Shown in pieces: positions 27,391 to 37,151 of a stretch of DNA of 64,000 nt (position 1 is the stretch's first letter; each line of letters begins with the position of its first letter). Under the pieces are notes generated by a model. That model did no database searches, was not told the origin of the DNA, and saw only the letters and a program-made list of their open reading frames with translations. The translations under genes were made by a program, and so were the position numbers. The DNA lies in assembly GCF_003323745.1 (NCBI RefSeq), contig NZ_QOIL01000006.1, positions 62,001-126,000 of the forward strand, in the 5' to 3' direction. Source of the stretch: Sphaerisporangium album. GTDB lineage: Bacteria > Actinomycetota > Actinomycetes > Streptosporangiales > Streptosporangiaceae.

Positions 27391-27733
27391 TGAGAACCCT
27401 TTCGAGCAGGTTGTGGTCTGGTTGTCCCTGGTTAAGCCGCGGCAGATGCAGGCGGACCAGACCTTCGTCGGCCATGTCGGCGATCAGCACCCGGGCCACG
27501 CCGAGCGGGACCCGCAGGAGCGCGGAGATCTCCGCGACCGAACGGACGGAGTGGCACATCATGATGATCGCCTCCTGCTCTGGCGTGAGCAGGGACAAAT
27601 CATCACTCATTATCGGGGCCGAGGAGACCAGAGTCTCCATGGCGAGGTGGTAGCTCGGCTCGGCTCGGCCCCCGGTGACGGCGTACGGACGGAAGAGAGG
27701 CTCGTCCTCGGCCCCGTCACCCCCGAGCATCAC
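27371..27733 (-). CDS. cvnC: Conservon 3 DUF742 protein CvnC
   Basis: This DUF742 protein of 120 aa is the shortest of the three, with a brief N-terminus (LGGDGAEDEPL) before FRPYAVTGGRAEP. The HTH-like core CHSVRSVAEISALLRVPLGVARVLIADMADEG and the tail NLLERVLSGLRRL are conserved (key residues VRSVAEI, LGVAR). The ATG overlaps the cvnB3 stop codon (ATGA). Confidence 0.92.
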   Translation of the reverse strand: MMLGGDGAEDEPLFRPYAVTGGRAEPSYHLAMETLVSSAPIMSDDLSLLTPEQEAIIMMCHSVRSVAEISALLRVPLGVARVLIADMADEGLVRLHLPRLNQGQPDHNLLERVLSGLRRL

Positions 27734-28152
27734 CGGATCCTGGACGTCTGAAGCTCAGCGCGCAGGGCCGGGGTCAGCACCTGGCCCGCGCGCTCGACCA
27801 GCAGCGTCATCTGGTACGCCACCAGCCCCATGTCGCATTCGGGGGACGCCAGCACCGCCAGGCACGAGCCGTCGCTGATGGCCATGACCAGCAGGATGCC
27901 GTACTGCATCTCCACCACGGTCTGGGTCACGCCGCCGCCCTCGAACACGCGGGACGCACCCGCGGTGAGGCTCAGCAGGCCCGCCGCGACCGCGGCGAGC
28001 TGGTCGGCGCGGTCCGGCGGGAAGCCCGCCGAGTTGGCCAGCCTGAGCCCGTCGGCCGACACCACGACCGCGTGCGCCACGCCCGGTGTCCCGCTGACGA
28101 ACTCCGTGATCAGCCAGTCGAACCTGCGTGCCTCGTGACTCAGCTCAATCAC
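27730..28152 (-). CDS. cvnB: Conservon 3 Roadblock/LC7 protein CvnB
   Basis: This 140-residue Roadblock/LC7 protein is clearly homologous to copies 1 and 2 but more diverged (IELSHEARRFDWLITEFV, NSAGFPPDRADQL). Its DNA lacks the identical tract those two share. The GTG start overlaps the cvnA3 stop codon. It probably pairs with CvnD3. Confidence 0.92.
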   Translation of the reverse strand: MIELSHEARRFDWLITEFVSGTPGVAHAVVVSADGLRLANSAGFPPDRADQLAAVAAGLLSLTAGASRVFEGGGVTQTVVEMQYGILLVMAISDGSCLAVLASPECDMGLVAYQMTLLVERAGQVLTPALRAELQTSRIR

Positions 28153-31100
28153 GAATTCTCCTCCTCACTACGGCCACGATCGGCGCCGGGCCGATCGGTC
28201 TCGTGGTCGCGTGGAACCGCCTGTGAGATGTCCGCCCGCCCGCGCTGGATGCCCTGCTGGAAGCGGGACATACGGGCGCGGACGACATCGGCGGAGACGT
28301 CCGGGCGCGGGACCGACGACGCCTCGGCCTGCGGCTGCGACGGCGTCCCTCCCACCGAGCCCGGGACCAGATTGGCCTTCGGCTTCCGCTTCGGCAGCCC
28401 GGCCGAGGTGATCCCGCCGAGGGCGGGGTCCTTGACCGCGTCGGCGGCCTGCCATCCGGTGTCGGCCTCCGAACCCCACGCGCCGCCGGCCGCGGCGTGG
28501 CGGGGCGCGGGCTCCTGCGTACGCGGTCCGTCCGCCGGGGTCTCCCGCGGCGAAGGCGACGACGCGGGGCCCTCGGACTCCTGCGCCCGGGAGGCGGCGA
28601 TCTCCTGGGTGTCGGGCCGGCGGAACCACGCCGACTCGACCGACGCGAAGATCGGCAAGTACTCGTCCCCTCGTTCCAGCGGCGACTCCGGGACGCCGGG
28701 CGCCTTACCGCCCGCGCCCCCCTGCTCGGTGCTCCCCCACCGTCCGGCCCCGGGGTCGCCGGGCACGGGCGGCGGCGTGCGTTCCACAGGGGCCCGTGCC
28801 GTGGCGTTCCACGGGGAGAAGCCCTCCGGCGCGGGCCCGCCGCGGGCGGGTCCCGTGGCCGGACCGGCCGGCGCGCCGAACGTCCCGGCCGGTCGGGACG
28901 GATCCGGCGCGCGCCGGACCGGCCCCGTGGACGGCTCGGGGAGATCGTGCAGCGCGGACGTGGACGGGTCGGTCGAGGGGCCCACGGGCCCGAAGGCGGG
29001 ACCGGCGGCCGGGGGCGGCGCCTCGAACGCCGAGCGCGGCCGCACGGGGCCGGTGCCGGCGCCGGGACCGGGCGGTTCCATCGGCCCGCCGAAGGGGCCG
29101 GCCGGAGCGGTGCCCGGGCCCGCGGGGCCGGGACGGGCCGGCATCGGGCCGGTGGGCGCGGGCTCGCCGAACGGGCCGAGACGGCCGCCGGGCCCGCCGC
29201 CCGTTCGGGGGCCGAACGCGCCCTGCGCCCCCGCACCGTTGAACGCCGCAGGCGATCCGGTGCCGTTGAGAACCGCCGCGGATCCGGTGCCGTTCGGGGC
29301 CGGCGCGGCGGCCCCGTCGTTGAAGCCCGGGGCGCCGCCGAACGGGCCGGTCTCCTGGGTGTCGTCGCGCTGGGGCATCGCCGGCGCGCGGCCGGCGACC
29401 ACGGAGATGAGCTGCGGCGGGAAGAGCACCATGGCGATCAGCCCGGCCGAGTCGCCCCTGCGGAGCTGCACCCGGATTCCGTGGCGCAGCGCCAGCCGGC
29501 CGACCACGAACAGGCCCATGCGGCGCGACACCGACACGTCCACCACGGGCGGGTCCGCCAGCCTGCGGTTGGTGTCGGCGATCTCGTCGGGCGTCATGCC
29601 GATGCCGGAGTCGCTGACCGCCAGCAGGGCGCCTCCGCCCTCGATCATGCTGCTCGACACGACGACGCGGGTGTTGCCCGGGGAGAACGCCAGGGCGTTC
29701 TCGACCAGCTCGGCCACCAGGTGCACGACGTCGTTGGCCGCGTGCCCGGCGACGGCCGCGCTGCGGTGGACCTTGACGTTCACCCGCTCGTAGTCCTCGA
29801 CTTCCGACAGCGAGGCGCGCACGACGTCGACCAGCTTGGCGGGCTGGCTGCGCTTGCGCGCGGCCTCGTGCCCGGCCAGGACCAGCAGGTTCTCACTGTT
29901 GCGCCGCATGCGCGTGGCCAGGTGGTCGAGCTTGAACAGGTCCGCCAGCCGCCCGCCGTCCTGCTCGCCGCGCTCCAGGCCGTCGATGAGGGAGATCTGC
30001 CGCTCGACCAGCGTCTGGATGCGCCGGGAGAGGTTGACGAACATCGCGTTGACGTTGCCGCGCAGCTGCGACTCCTCCGCCGCGAGGCGCAGGGCCTGCC
30101 GGTGGACCTCGTCGAAGGCGGTGGCGACCTCGCCGATCTCGTCGTGGGTGCCGATCAGGATCGGCTGCACGTCGGGCGCCGCGGCGGCGTCGCCGGACTC
30201 GCGCATGCGGCGCACCACGGCGGGCAGGCGGAAACCGGCGATCTCCAGGGCCTCGGAGCGCAGCCTGCGCAGGGGCCTGACCAGCGAGCGGGCGATCAGC
30301 ACGGTGGTCGCGAGGACGAGCAGGACCAGCGCGAGGATGAGCACCACGGCGATGATCGCGTTACGCCGTTCGCCGGACTCCAGGACGGACGCGCGGGCGG
30401 CGAGCGACTCGGCGACCCGCGACTCCACCTGCTTGAGCAGCTCGATGTTCTTGGTGCTGTCGTCGAACCACTGCTTGACGGCGAGCGCGCGCCCGTTGCC
30501 GTCCTGGATCGGCAGGTTGCGGCTGGCCAGGGCGATGGCCCACGACTTGGTGAGCTCGGCGCGGATGACCTGGGTGCCGCGCACGACCTGCGCGAGGTAG
30601 CGGCCGTTGTCGGCTCCGGCCTCGCCGTTGAAGGTGTTCATCGCGCTCTTCTGGCGCGACCGGGCGGCGATGAAGTCCTCAAGGGTGTCGGGCGTGAACC
30701 GCCCGCCGCGCAGGAGAGTGCCGATGAGGGTGCCGCGCTGCTGGGACGCCTCCTCCTTGGCGTGCGCGAGGGCGCTGAGGCCGCGCGCGTCGCCGACCAG
30801 CTCGACGTCCTCGGCGGCCGGGCTGATCTCGTCGTGCAGGCGCAGGATCGAGGTGATCACGTCGGTGAACTTGGCGGGCTGGCCGCCGGCGCGGAGCACG
30901 GGCAGGCTGTCCAGGCGGTTGCCCACCTGCCGGGCCGCCTCGACGGCGCGCACGCCGTAGGCGGCGTCGATCCGCGTGAGGTCCTGCCGGATCCGGGTGA
31001 TCGCGACGTCGACGGCGCGGCGCTGCTCTTCCAGCGCGGCCTTCTGCTGGCGGTTCACCTGCGCCCAGGTGGACGTGTCGCGTTCCAAGCCCAATTCCAT

Positions 31101-31409
31101 GCCGAGGTCGCGCAGGTGCGAGGCGATCTGGGCCTCGGCGGCGATCCGCTGGTAGGCGGAGACGCTGTCGATCGACGTCACCACGCGCAGGGTCGCGAGC
31201 AGCACGCCGACGACCGTGGGCACGAGGATGAGAGCCGTGAGACGGGCGGGCACACGCCAGTTCCGCAGCGACAGTCTGGACACGCCACTCCGGCCGTGGT
31301 GGCCTCCGGAAGCGCCCTGCCCGCCCGAGCGCTTGTGGCGCTTGAGACGAGGGTCGCCCACCGTTCCGGACTGGAGCGTGGACTTGGTCTCGGTTCCCGT
31401 TGTGCTCAC
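28149..31409 (-). CDS. cvnA: Conservon 3 nitrate-sensor-like histidine kinase CvnA
   Basis: This 1086-residue sensor has the same domain order: TM1 (LTALILVPTVVGVLLATLRVV), NIT-like region, TM2 (IIAVVLILALVLLVLATTVLI), HAMP, DHLATRMRRN helix, and a HATPase with ELVENA and DSGIGM. A Gly/Pro/Ala linker follows with repeats such as AVLNGTGSPAAFNGTG. The C-terminal signature is GLPKRKPKANLVPGS, one residue different from the other two. I chose the GTG giving VSTTGTETKS, since a G-rich ribosome site (GGGGGG) lies about 7 bases upstream. The frame also opens five codons earlier. Confidence 0.9.
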   Translation of the reverse strand: MSTTGTETKSTLQSGTVGDPRLKRHKRSGGQGASGGHHGRSGVSRLSLRNWRVPARLTALILVPTVVGVLLATLRVVTSIDSVSAYQRIAAEAQIASHLRDLGMELGLERDTSTWAQVNRQQKAALEEQRRAVDVAITRIRQDLTRIDAAYGVRAVEAARQVGNRLDSLPVLRAGGQPAKFTDVITSILRLHDEISPAAEDVELVGDARGLSALAHAKEEASQQRGTLIGTLLRGGRFTPDTLEDFIAARSRQKSAMNTFNGEAGADNGRYLAQVVRGTQVIRAELTKSWAIALASRNLPIQDGNGRALAVKQWFDDSTKNIELLKQVESRVAESLAARASVLESGERRNAIIAVVLILALVLLVLATTVLIARSLVRPLRRLRSEALEIAGFRLPAVVRRMRESGDAAAAPDVQPILIGTHDEIGEVATAFDEVHRQALRLAAEESQLRGNVNAMFVNLSRRIQTLVERQISLIDGLERGEQDGGRLADLFKLDHLATRMRRNSENLLVLAGHEAARKRSQPAKLVDVVRASLSEVEDYERVNVKVHRSAAVAGHAANDVVHLVAELVENALAFSPGNTRVVVSSSMIEGGGALLAVSDSGIGMTPDEIADTNRRLADPPVVDVSVSRRMGLFVVGRLALRHGIRVQLRRGDSAGLIAMVLFPPQLISVVAGRAPAMPQRDDTQETGPFGGAPGFNDGAAAPAPNGTGSAAVLNGTGSPAAFNGAGAQGAFGPRTGGGPGGRLGPFGEPAPTGPMPARPGPAGPGTAPAGPFGGPMEPPGPGAGTGPVRPRSAFEAPPPAAGPAFGPVGPSTDPSTSALHDLPEPSTGPVRRAPDPSRPAGTFGAPAGPATGPARGGPAPEGFSPWNATARAPVERTPPPVPGDPGAGRWGSTEQGGAGGKAPGVPESPLERGDEYLPIFASVESAWFRRPDTQEIAASRAQESEGPASSPSPRETPADGPRTQEPAPRHAAAGGAWGSEADTGWQAADAVKDPALGGITSAGLPKRKPKANLVPGSVGGTPSQPQAEASSVPRPDVSADVVRARMSRFQQGIQRGRADISQAVPRDHETDRPGADRGRSEEENS

Positions 31410-31467
31410 CGCGCCACCCCCCACGATCTTCCATGCATGGATGACGGCATGGCTGATAATTACGTAA

Positions 31468-31494
31468 GCGGGGACAATTCGACCACAAGGTCAC
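31468..31494 (-). promoter_or_regulatory. Shared conservon upstream element, copy 3
   Basis: The minus-strand core TGTGGTCGAATTGTCC lies 59 bases upstream of cvnA3, in the 174-base gap after glnD. It matches copies 1 and 2 at about three quarters of core positions, with the ATT and the flanking TG and CC kept in all. Confidence 0.45.
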
Positions 31495-31583
31495 CAATGC
31501 CGTAGCCAGAACCCATCACACTGCACGTAATTGTTATGAATCCTGCCTAAACGACCTTGAACCCCCCGACCGGGCCAGGATCG

Positions 31584-33944
31584 TCAGCGCAGTGCCGCGA
31601 GCACCTGCTCGCGAACCTGCGCACGCTGCGCGGCGTCGGTGATCGGCCGCCCCGACCGGTCGACCACGTAGAAGACGTCGACAGCCTCCGCGCCGAGAGT
31701 CTCCACTCGCGCGGCGCGCACGTCAAGGTTGCATTCGCCGAACGCACGGCCGATCCGCCACAGAAGCCCCGGACGATCATGCGCGCGGACCTCGACCACC
31801 GTGGCCGTCTGCGAGGCGTCGTCCACCAGATTGACCCGGGGAGGGGCCACCGGGACGCGGGCCGGCCGCATCGACCTGGTACGACGCGCGAGCCGCTGCT
31901 CGATGTCCAGCCGCCCCGCCAGCACCAGGCGAAGATCGGCCTCCAGCGTCGCGGGGTCCGGAGGCGTTCCGTACTCGGGCACCACCGAAAATTCGATGAC
32001 GGCCGTCGAGGAGGCCGAGGCCGCGGAAGCGGCCCGCACGATCATGCGGTGCGCCGCCAGCACGCCCGCCGCCCGCCACAGCAGACCCGGGCGATCCGGC
32101 GCGACGACGGTCACCGCGCCCCCGTGCACGCGCACCGCGCCGCCGCCGTGCCGGGCGAGCGACGCCTGACGCGGCGAAAGCGCCGGCGCCGGCGCGGGCG
32201 GGCTGCCCGACAGCACCGAGCGCACCCGGCGGACCAGCTCCGACACCAGGGACGCCTTCCACGCGTTCCACGCCGCCGGCCCGGTGGCGTTACCGTCCGC
32301 CACCGCCAGCGCGGCCAGGAGCTCCAGCACCTCGCGCGAGCCGACCGCCTCGGCGACCCGGGAGATCGTCACCGGGTCGTCCAGGTCGCGCCGGGTGGCG
32401 GTCTCCGGGAGCAGCAGGTGGTGGCGCACGACGGTGGCCAGCGTGTCGACGTCGGCGGGCGGCAGGCCCATGCGGGCGCCGATGTCCCGGGCGACGATCT
32501 CGCCGGTCGTCGAGTGGTCGCCCGGCCAGCCCTTGCCGACGTCGTGCAGCAGCGCGGAGATGAGCAGCAGGTCGGGCCGCGACACCTCGCGCGTGAACGA
32601 CGCCGCGCCCGCCGCCGCCTCGATCAGGTGGCGGTCGACGGTGAAACGGTGGACGGGGTTGCGCTGCGGGCGGTGCCGCACCCGCTCCCAGTCGGGGATG
32701 AGGCGGACGATGATGCCCGCCTGGTCGAGCTCCTCCCACACCGGGACGGCCGCGCGCCCGGCGCCGAGCAGCGCCACCAGCGCGTCTCGGGCCTCGTCCG
32801 GCCAGGGCACCGGCAGCGCGGGCGACTGCGAGGCGAGCAGCGAGACCGTCGCGGGGGCGATCGGCAGGCCGGCCTCGGCGGCGGCGGCCGCCGCCCTGAG
32901 CACGAGGATGGGGTCGTTCTTGGGGCTCACGCCGCGGGCGAGGACGACCTCGCCGCCGTGCTCGACCACGCCGTCGGCCAGCGGGCGGCGGCCCCGGGGG
33001 GCGGGACCCGACAGCAGGCGGTCGACCGTGCGCCAGGTGGAGTCGAAGGCGTGGCTGATCGTGCGCCCGGCCTCGGCCAGGCGGCGCATCAGCGCCTCGG
33101 CGTCCAGCAGGCCGAGGGCGCCGGCCACGGCGTCCTGCTCCTGGAGGACCAGCCGGTCGGCGCCGCGCGCGGTGACCAGATGAAGGCCGTGCCGGACGTC
33201 CAGCAGGAACTCGTAGGCCTCGCGGACGCGGGGGCCGGGGGCTGAGGCGACCCAGGCGGCGGCGACGGCCTGCATCGCCTGGACGTCGCGGAGGCCGCCG
33301 CGGGAGTCCTTGACGTCGGGTTCGAGGAGGAAGGCCAGCTCTCCAGAGGATTCGGCGCGTTTGTCCGCGGCCTCGCGCAGCTCGGCGAGCCGCCGCCGGG
33401 AGTCGGAGCGCCATTCGGCGAGCACCGCCTCGCGGGCGGCGCGGGTGAGCTCGGGGTCGCCGGTGACGTGCCGGGCCTGGATCAGGCCGAGCACCGCCTT
33501 CAGATCCTCGCGGGCGACCTTGGTGACCTCGTCCACCGTGCGCACCGAGTGGTCCAGGCCGAGCCCGGAGTCCCAGATGGGGTACCAGATGCGGTCGGCG
33601 ATGCGGGCGACGTCGTCCTGGCCGTTGTGCAGGAGGACCAGGTCGAGGTCGCTGCCCGGGGCGAGTTCTCCCCGCCCCAGGCTGCCTACCGCGACCAGGG
33701 CCACGCCGGTCCCGGCGTAGGGTGCGCCGGTGCCGCCCGGTGGGGCGCCGGGCCCCGGCAGTGGAGCACCGGCGCGTTCGTCTGCGGAGGAGAACCCGCT
33801 CCTGGCCCCCCCGAGCCCGTTCCGGCCTTCCCGCCCGTGCGGCGTGGGACACGCCGTACGGAAGAGGTCGGCCAGCCAGCGGTCGATGTCGGCGGCCCGT
33901 TCCTTACGTGCCGCCGCATATGAGCGAGCGTCGCCTCTCATCAT
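31584..33944 (-). CDS. glnD: PII uridylyl/adenylyltransferase GlnD
   Basis: GlnD modifies and demodifies the PII protein in response to nitrogen state. In actinobacteria the modification is adenylylation. The 786-residue product has the nucleotidyltransferase motif GSLGRGELAPGSDLDL (87-102), an HD hydrolase motif in LISALLHDVGKGWPGDHS (near 455), and two C-terminal ACT domains, each with DRPGLLWR, which sense glutamine. The N-terminus carries a Gly/Pro-rich stretch (about 45-78) not usual in the family. It starts four bases after the glnK stop codon, so amtB, glnK and glnD form one operon. Confidence 0.95.
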   Translation of the reverse strand: MMRGDARSYAAARKERAADIDRWLADLFRTACPTPHGREGRNGLGGARSGFSSADERAGAPLPGPGAPPGGTGAPYAGTGVALVAVGSLGRGELAPGSDLDLVLLHNGQDDVARIADRIWYPIWDSGLGLDHSVRTVDEVTKVAREDLKAVLGLIQARHVTGDPELTRAAREAVLAEWRSDSRRRLAELREAADKRAESSGELAFLLEPDVKDSRGGLRDVQAMQAVAAAWVASAPGPRVREAYEFLLDVRHGLHLVTARGADRLVLQEQDAVAGALGLLDAEALMRRLAEAGRTISHAFDSTWRTVDRLLSGPAPRGRRPLADGVVEHGGEVVLARGVSPKNDPILVLRAAAAAAEAGLPIAPATVSLLASQSPALPVPWPDEARDALVALLGAGRAAVPVWEELDQAGIIVRLIPDWERVRHRPQRNPVHRFTVDRHLIEAAAGAASFTREVSRPDLLLISALLHDVGKGWPGDHSTTGEIVARDIGARMGLPPADVDTLATVVRHHLLLPETATRRDLDDPVTISRVAEAVGSREVLELLAALAVADGNATGPAAWNAWKASLVSELVRRVRSVLSGSPPAPAPALSPRQASLARHGGGAVRVHGGAVTVVAPDRPGLLWRAAGVLAAHRMIVRAASAASASSTAVIEFSVVPEYGTPPDPATLEADLRLVLAGRLDIEQRLARRTRSMRPARVPVAPPRVNLVDDASQTATVVEVRAHDRPGLLWRIGRAFGECNLDVRAARVETLGAEAVDVFYVVDRSGRPITDAAQRAQVREQVLAALR

Positions 33945-33948
33945 CCGG

Positions 33949-35597
<1,649 letters not shown>

Positions 35598-35964
35598 TCG
35601 ATGCGACCCTCCTTACAAATGGCGTGTGGCCGATTTCTCCCGCAGTGGGCGCTCCAGGGCTTCATTGACCGGCTGCGCACTGACGTTGGCCGAAAGCGTG
35701 TTCTTCCGCCGTTTCAGGTCTCGACCAGGCGTGTTTCACGTACGTGAAACTCACGGACATGGTGTTTCGGCCATGTTTCGGAGGGTGGGGTGGTCGATAT
35801 CAGCATGTCCCAAACTGCGCGCCGCTGGGCAGCGCACAGGACCACAGGGCGGCGCCCCTGCGCCGTCACCTGCGGACACGCGGCGGCAACCCCGGAGGGT
35901 CGACCAGCCGAAAAGGAGAACAGGGGCCGAAAGCCGCACGTGACCCGTGGGCGGCCCCTACCCG
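35598..35964. other. Intergenic region between amtB and sigma factor gene
   Basis: This 367-base gap holds the amtB promoter region with the GlnR-like operator and the 3' flank of the sigma factor gene. I see no further gene. The short open frames here overlap each other and lack recognisable content. Confidence 0.55.
35711..35748 (-). promoter_or_regulatory. GlnR-type operator upstream of amtB
   Basis: On the minus strand the sequence reads TTCAC-n6-GAAAC-n6-GGTCG-n6-GAAAC. Both GAAAC halves and the exact 22-base period fit the known actinobacterial GlnR box (gTnAc-n6-GaAAc repeated). The distal part also forms an 18-bp perfect palindrome (35733-35750). Position and target gene agree with GlnR activation under nitrogen limitation. 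Confidence 0.7.
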
Positions 35965-36906
35965 CTACGCCGCCGTCTGCGCCAGCTTCCTGAGACGGGC
36001 CAGAGCGTCGCGCTCGATGCGGCGCGCCCGGTCACGGCCGATGCCGTACTTCTCGCCGACCTCGGTGAGGGTGTGCTCGCGCCCGTCGACCAGGCCGTAA
36101 CGCCACCGCAACATCTCGCGGGTCTGGCCCTCCAGGCCGAGCAGCCAGTCCTCCAGGCGCTCGCGCTCCAGCGTGTCCATCGCCTGCTGCTCGGGGTTGG
36201 CCCACGTGTCGTCGGCGATCATGTCGCCCAGTTCGGTCTCGTCCTCGTCGCCGACGCCGAGCTGCAGCGACACCGGGTCGGAGGCCCAGCGGCGCAGCTC
36301 GCGGACCCGCTCGATCGGCAGGTCGAGGACGGCGGCGAGGTCGGCGTCGGTCGGCTCGGCGTCGAGCTCGGCCATCATGTCGCGGCGCACCCGCATCAGG
36401 CGGGTCATCTGCTCCCCCGCGTGGGTCGGCAGGCGCACGGGCCGCGCCTGCTCGTGGATCGCGCGGCCCACGGACTGGCGGATCCACCAGGTGGCGTAGG
36501 TCGAGAACTTGTAGCCCCTGCGGTAGTCGAACTTCTCGACGGCCCTGACCAGGCCGAGGTTGCCCTCCTGCACCAGGTCGATGAGGGGCATCCCCCGCCC
36601 GGAGTACTTGCGCGCGACGGCGACGACCAGCCGCAGGTTCGCCTGGATGAACTCGTCCTTGGCGCGCTGCCCCGACACCGCGACCCTTTCGAGCTCCTCG
36701 TCCGTGGCGTCGGACGCCTTGGGCTCGGGCAGCCCGCTGTCCAGCAGCTGCTCGGCGAACAGGCCCGCCTCGATGCGCTTGGCCAGCTCGACCTCCTGCT
36801 CCGCGCTCAGAAGCGGCACACGCCCGATCTCGGCCAGGTAGGTGCCGAGAAGATCCCTGTCGGCGACCTGCTGTTCCTGCGTCCGATTCCCCGTCGGCAT
36901 CGCCAT
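35965..36906 (-). CDS. Group 2 sigma factor of the RpoD family
   Basis: This 313-residue sigma-70 protein lacks region 1.1. Region 1.2 begins DLLGTYLAEIGRVPLLSAEQE and region 2 contains ANLRLVVAVARKYSGRG and KFSTYATWWIRQSVGRAI. Region 3 and the region 4 helix-turn-helix (LTEVGEKYGIGRDRARRIE) follow. Length and sequence match HrdB-related, nonessential sigma factors of actinomycetes. I chose the ATG at 36906, which has GAGG 11 bases upstream. A GTG at 36930 is also in frame. A CCCT-n2-AGGG repeat lies in the 5' region near 37030. Confidence 0.88.
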   Translation of the reverse strand: MAMPTGNRTQEQQVADRDLLGTYLAEIGRVPLLSAEQEVELAKRIEAGLFAEQLLDSGLPEPKASDATDEELERVAVSGQRAKDEFIQANLRLVVAVARKYSGRGMPLIDLVQEGNLGLVRAVEKFDYRRGYKFSTYATWWIRQSVGRAIHEQARPVRLPTHAGEQMTRLMRVRRDMMAELDAEPTDADLAAVLDLPIERVRELRRWASDPVSLQLGVGDEDETELGDMIADDTWANPEQQAMDTLERERLEDWLLGLEGQTREMLRWRYGLVDGREHTLTEVGEKYGIGRDRARRIERDALARLRKLAQTAA

Positions 36907-37151
36907 TACGATGGCACCTCGTCTCGCCACGCCCGCCGTATGTGCGGATCGGAGGACGCCCCGCGGCCGCGCGACGCCCTCTCCCCCTCTTCTGCCCCAA
37001 TCAACGACCAGTCCACGGCAAAGATTCCCTAAAGGGATACGACCGGAGAATGGTTTTAGTCGTCATCCTCAGGGATGAGACCGGGCGGAAGAACATCCGC
37101 GAAAAGGCCGTTGAAAGGCGGAAATGGCCTTTGACGTGAGGGTGGGGAAGG

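Noticed and set aside
28497-31505. 1002-codon plus-strand open frame opposite cvnA3
   Set aside because: It mirrors the cvnA3 coding strand, and similar long frames lie opposite cvnA1 and cvnA2. Composition is that of a shadow frame.
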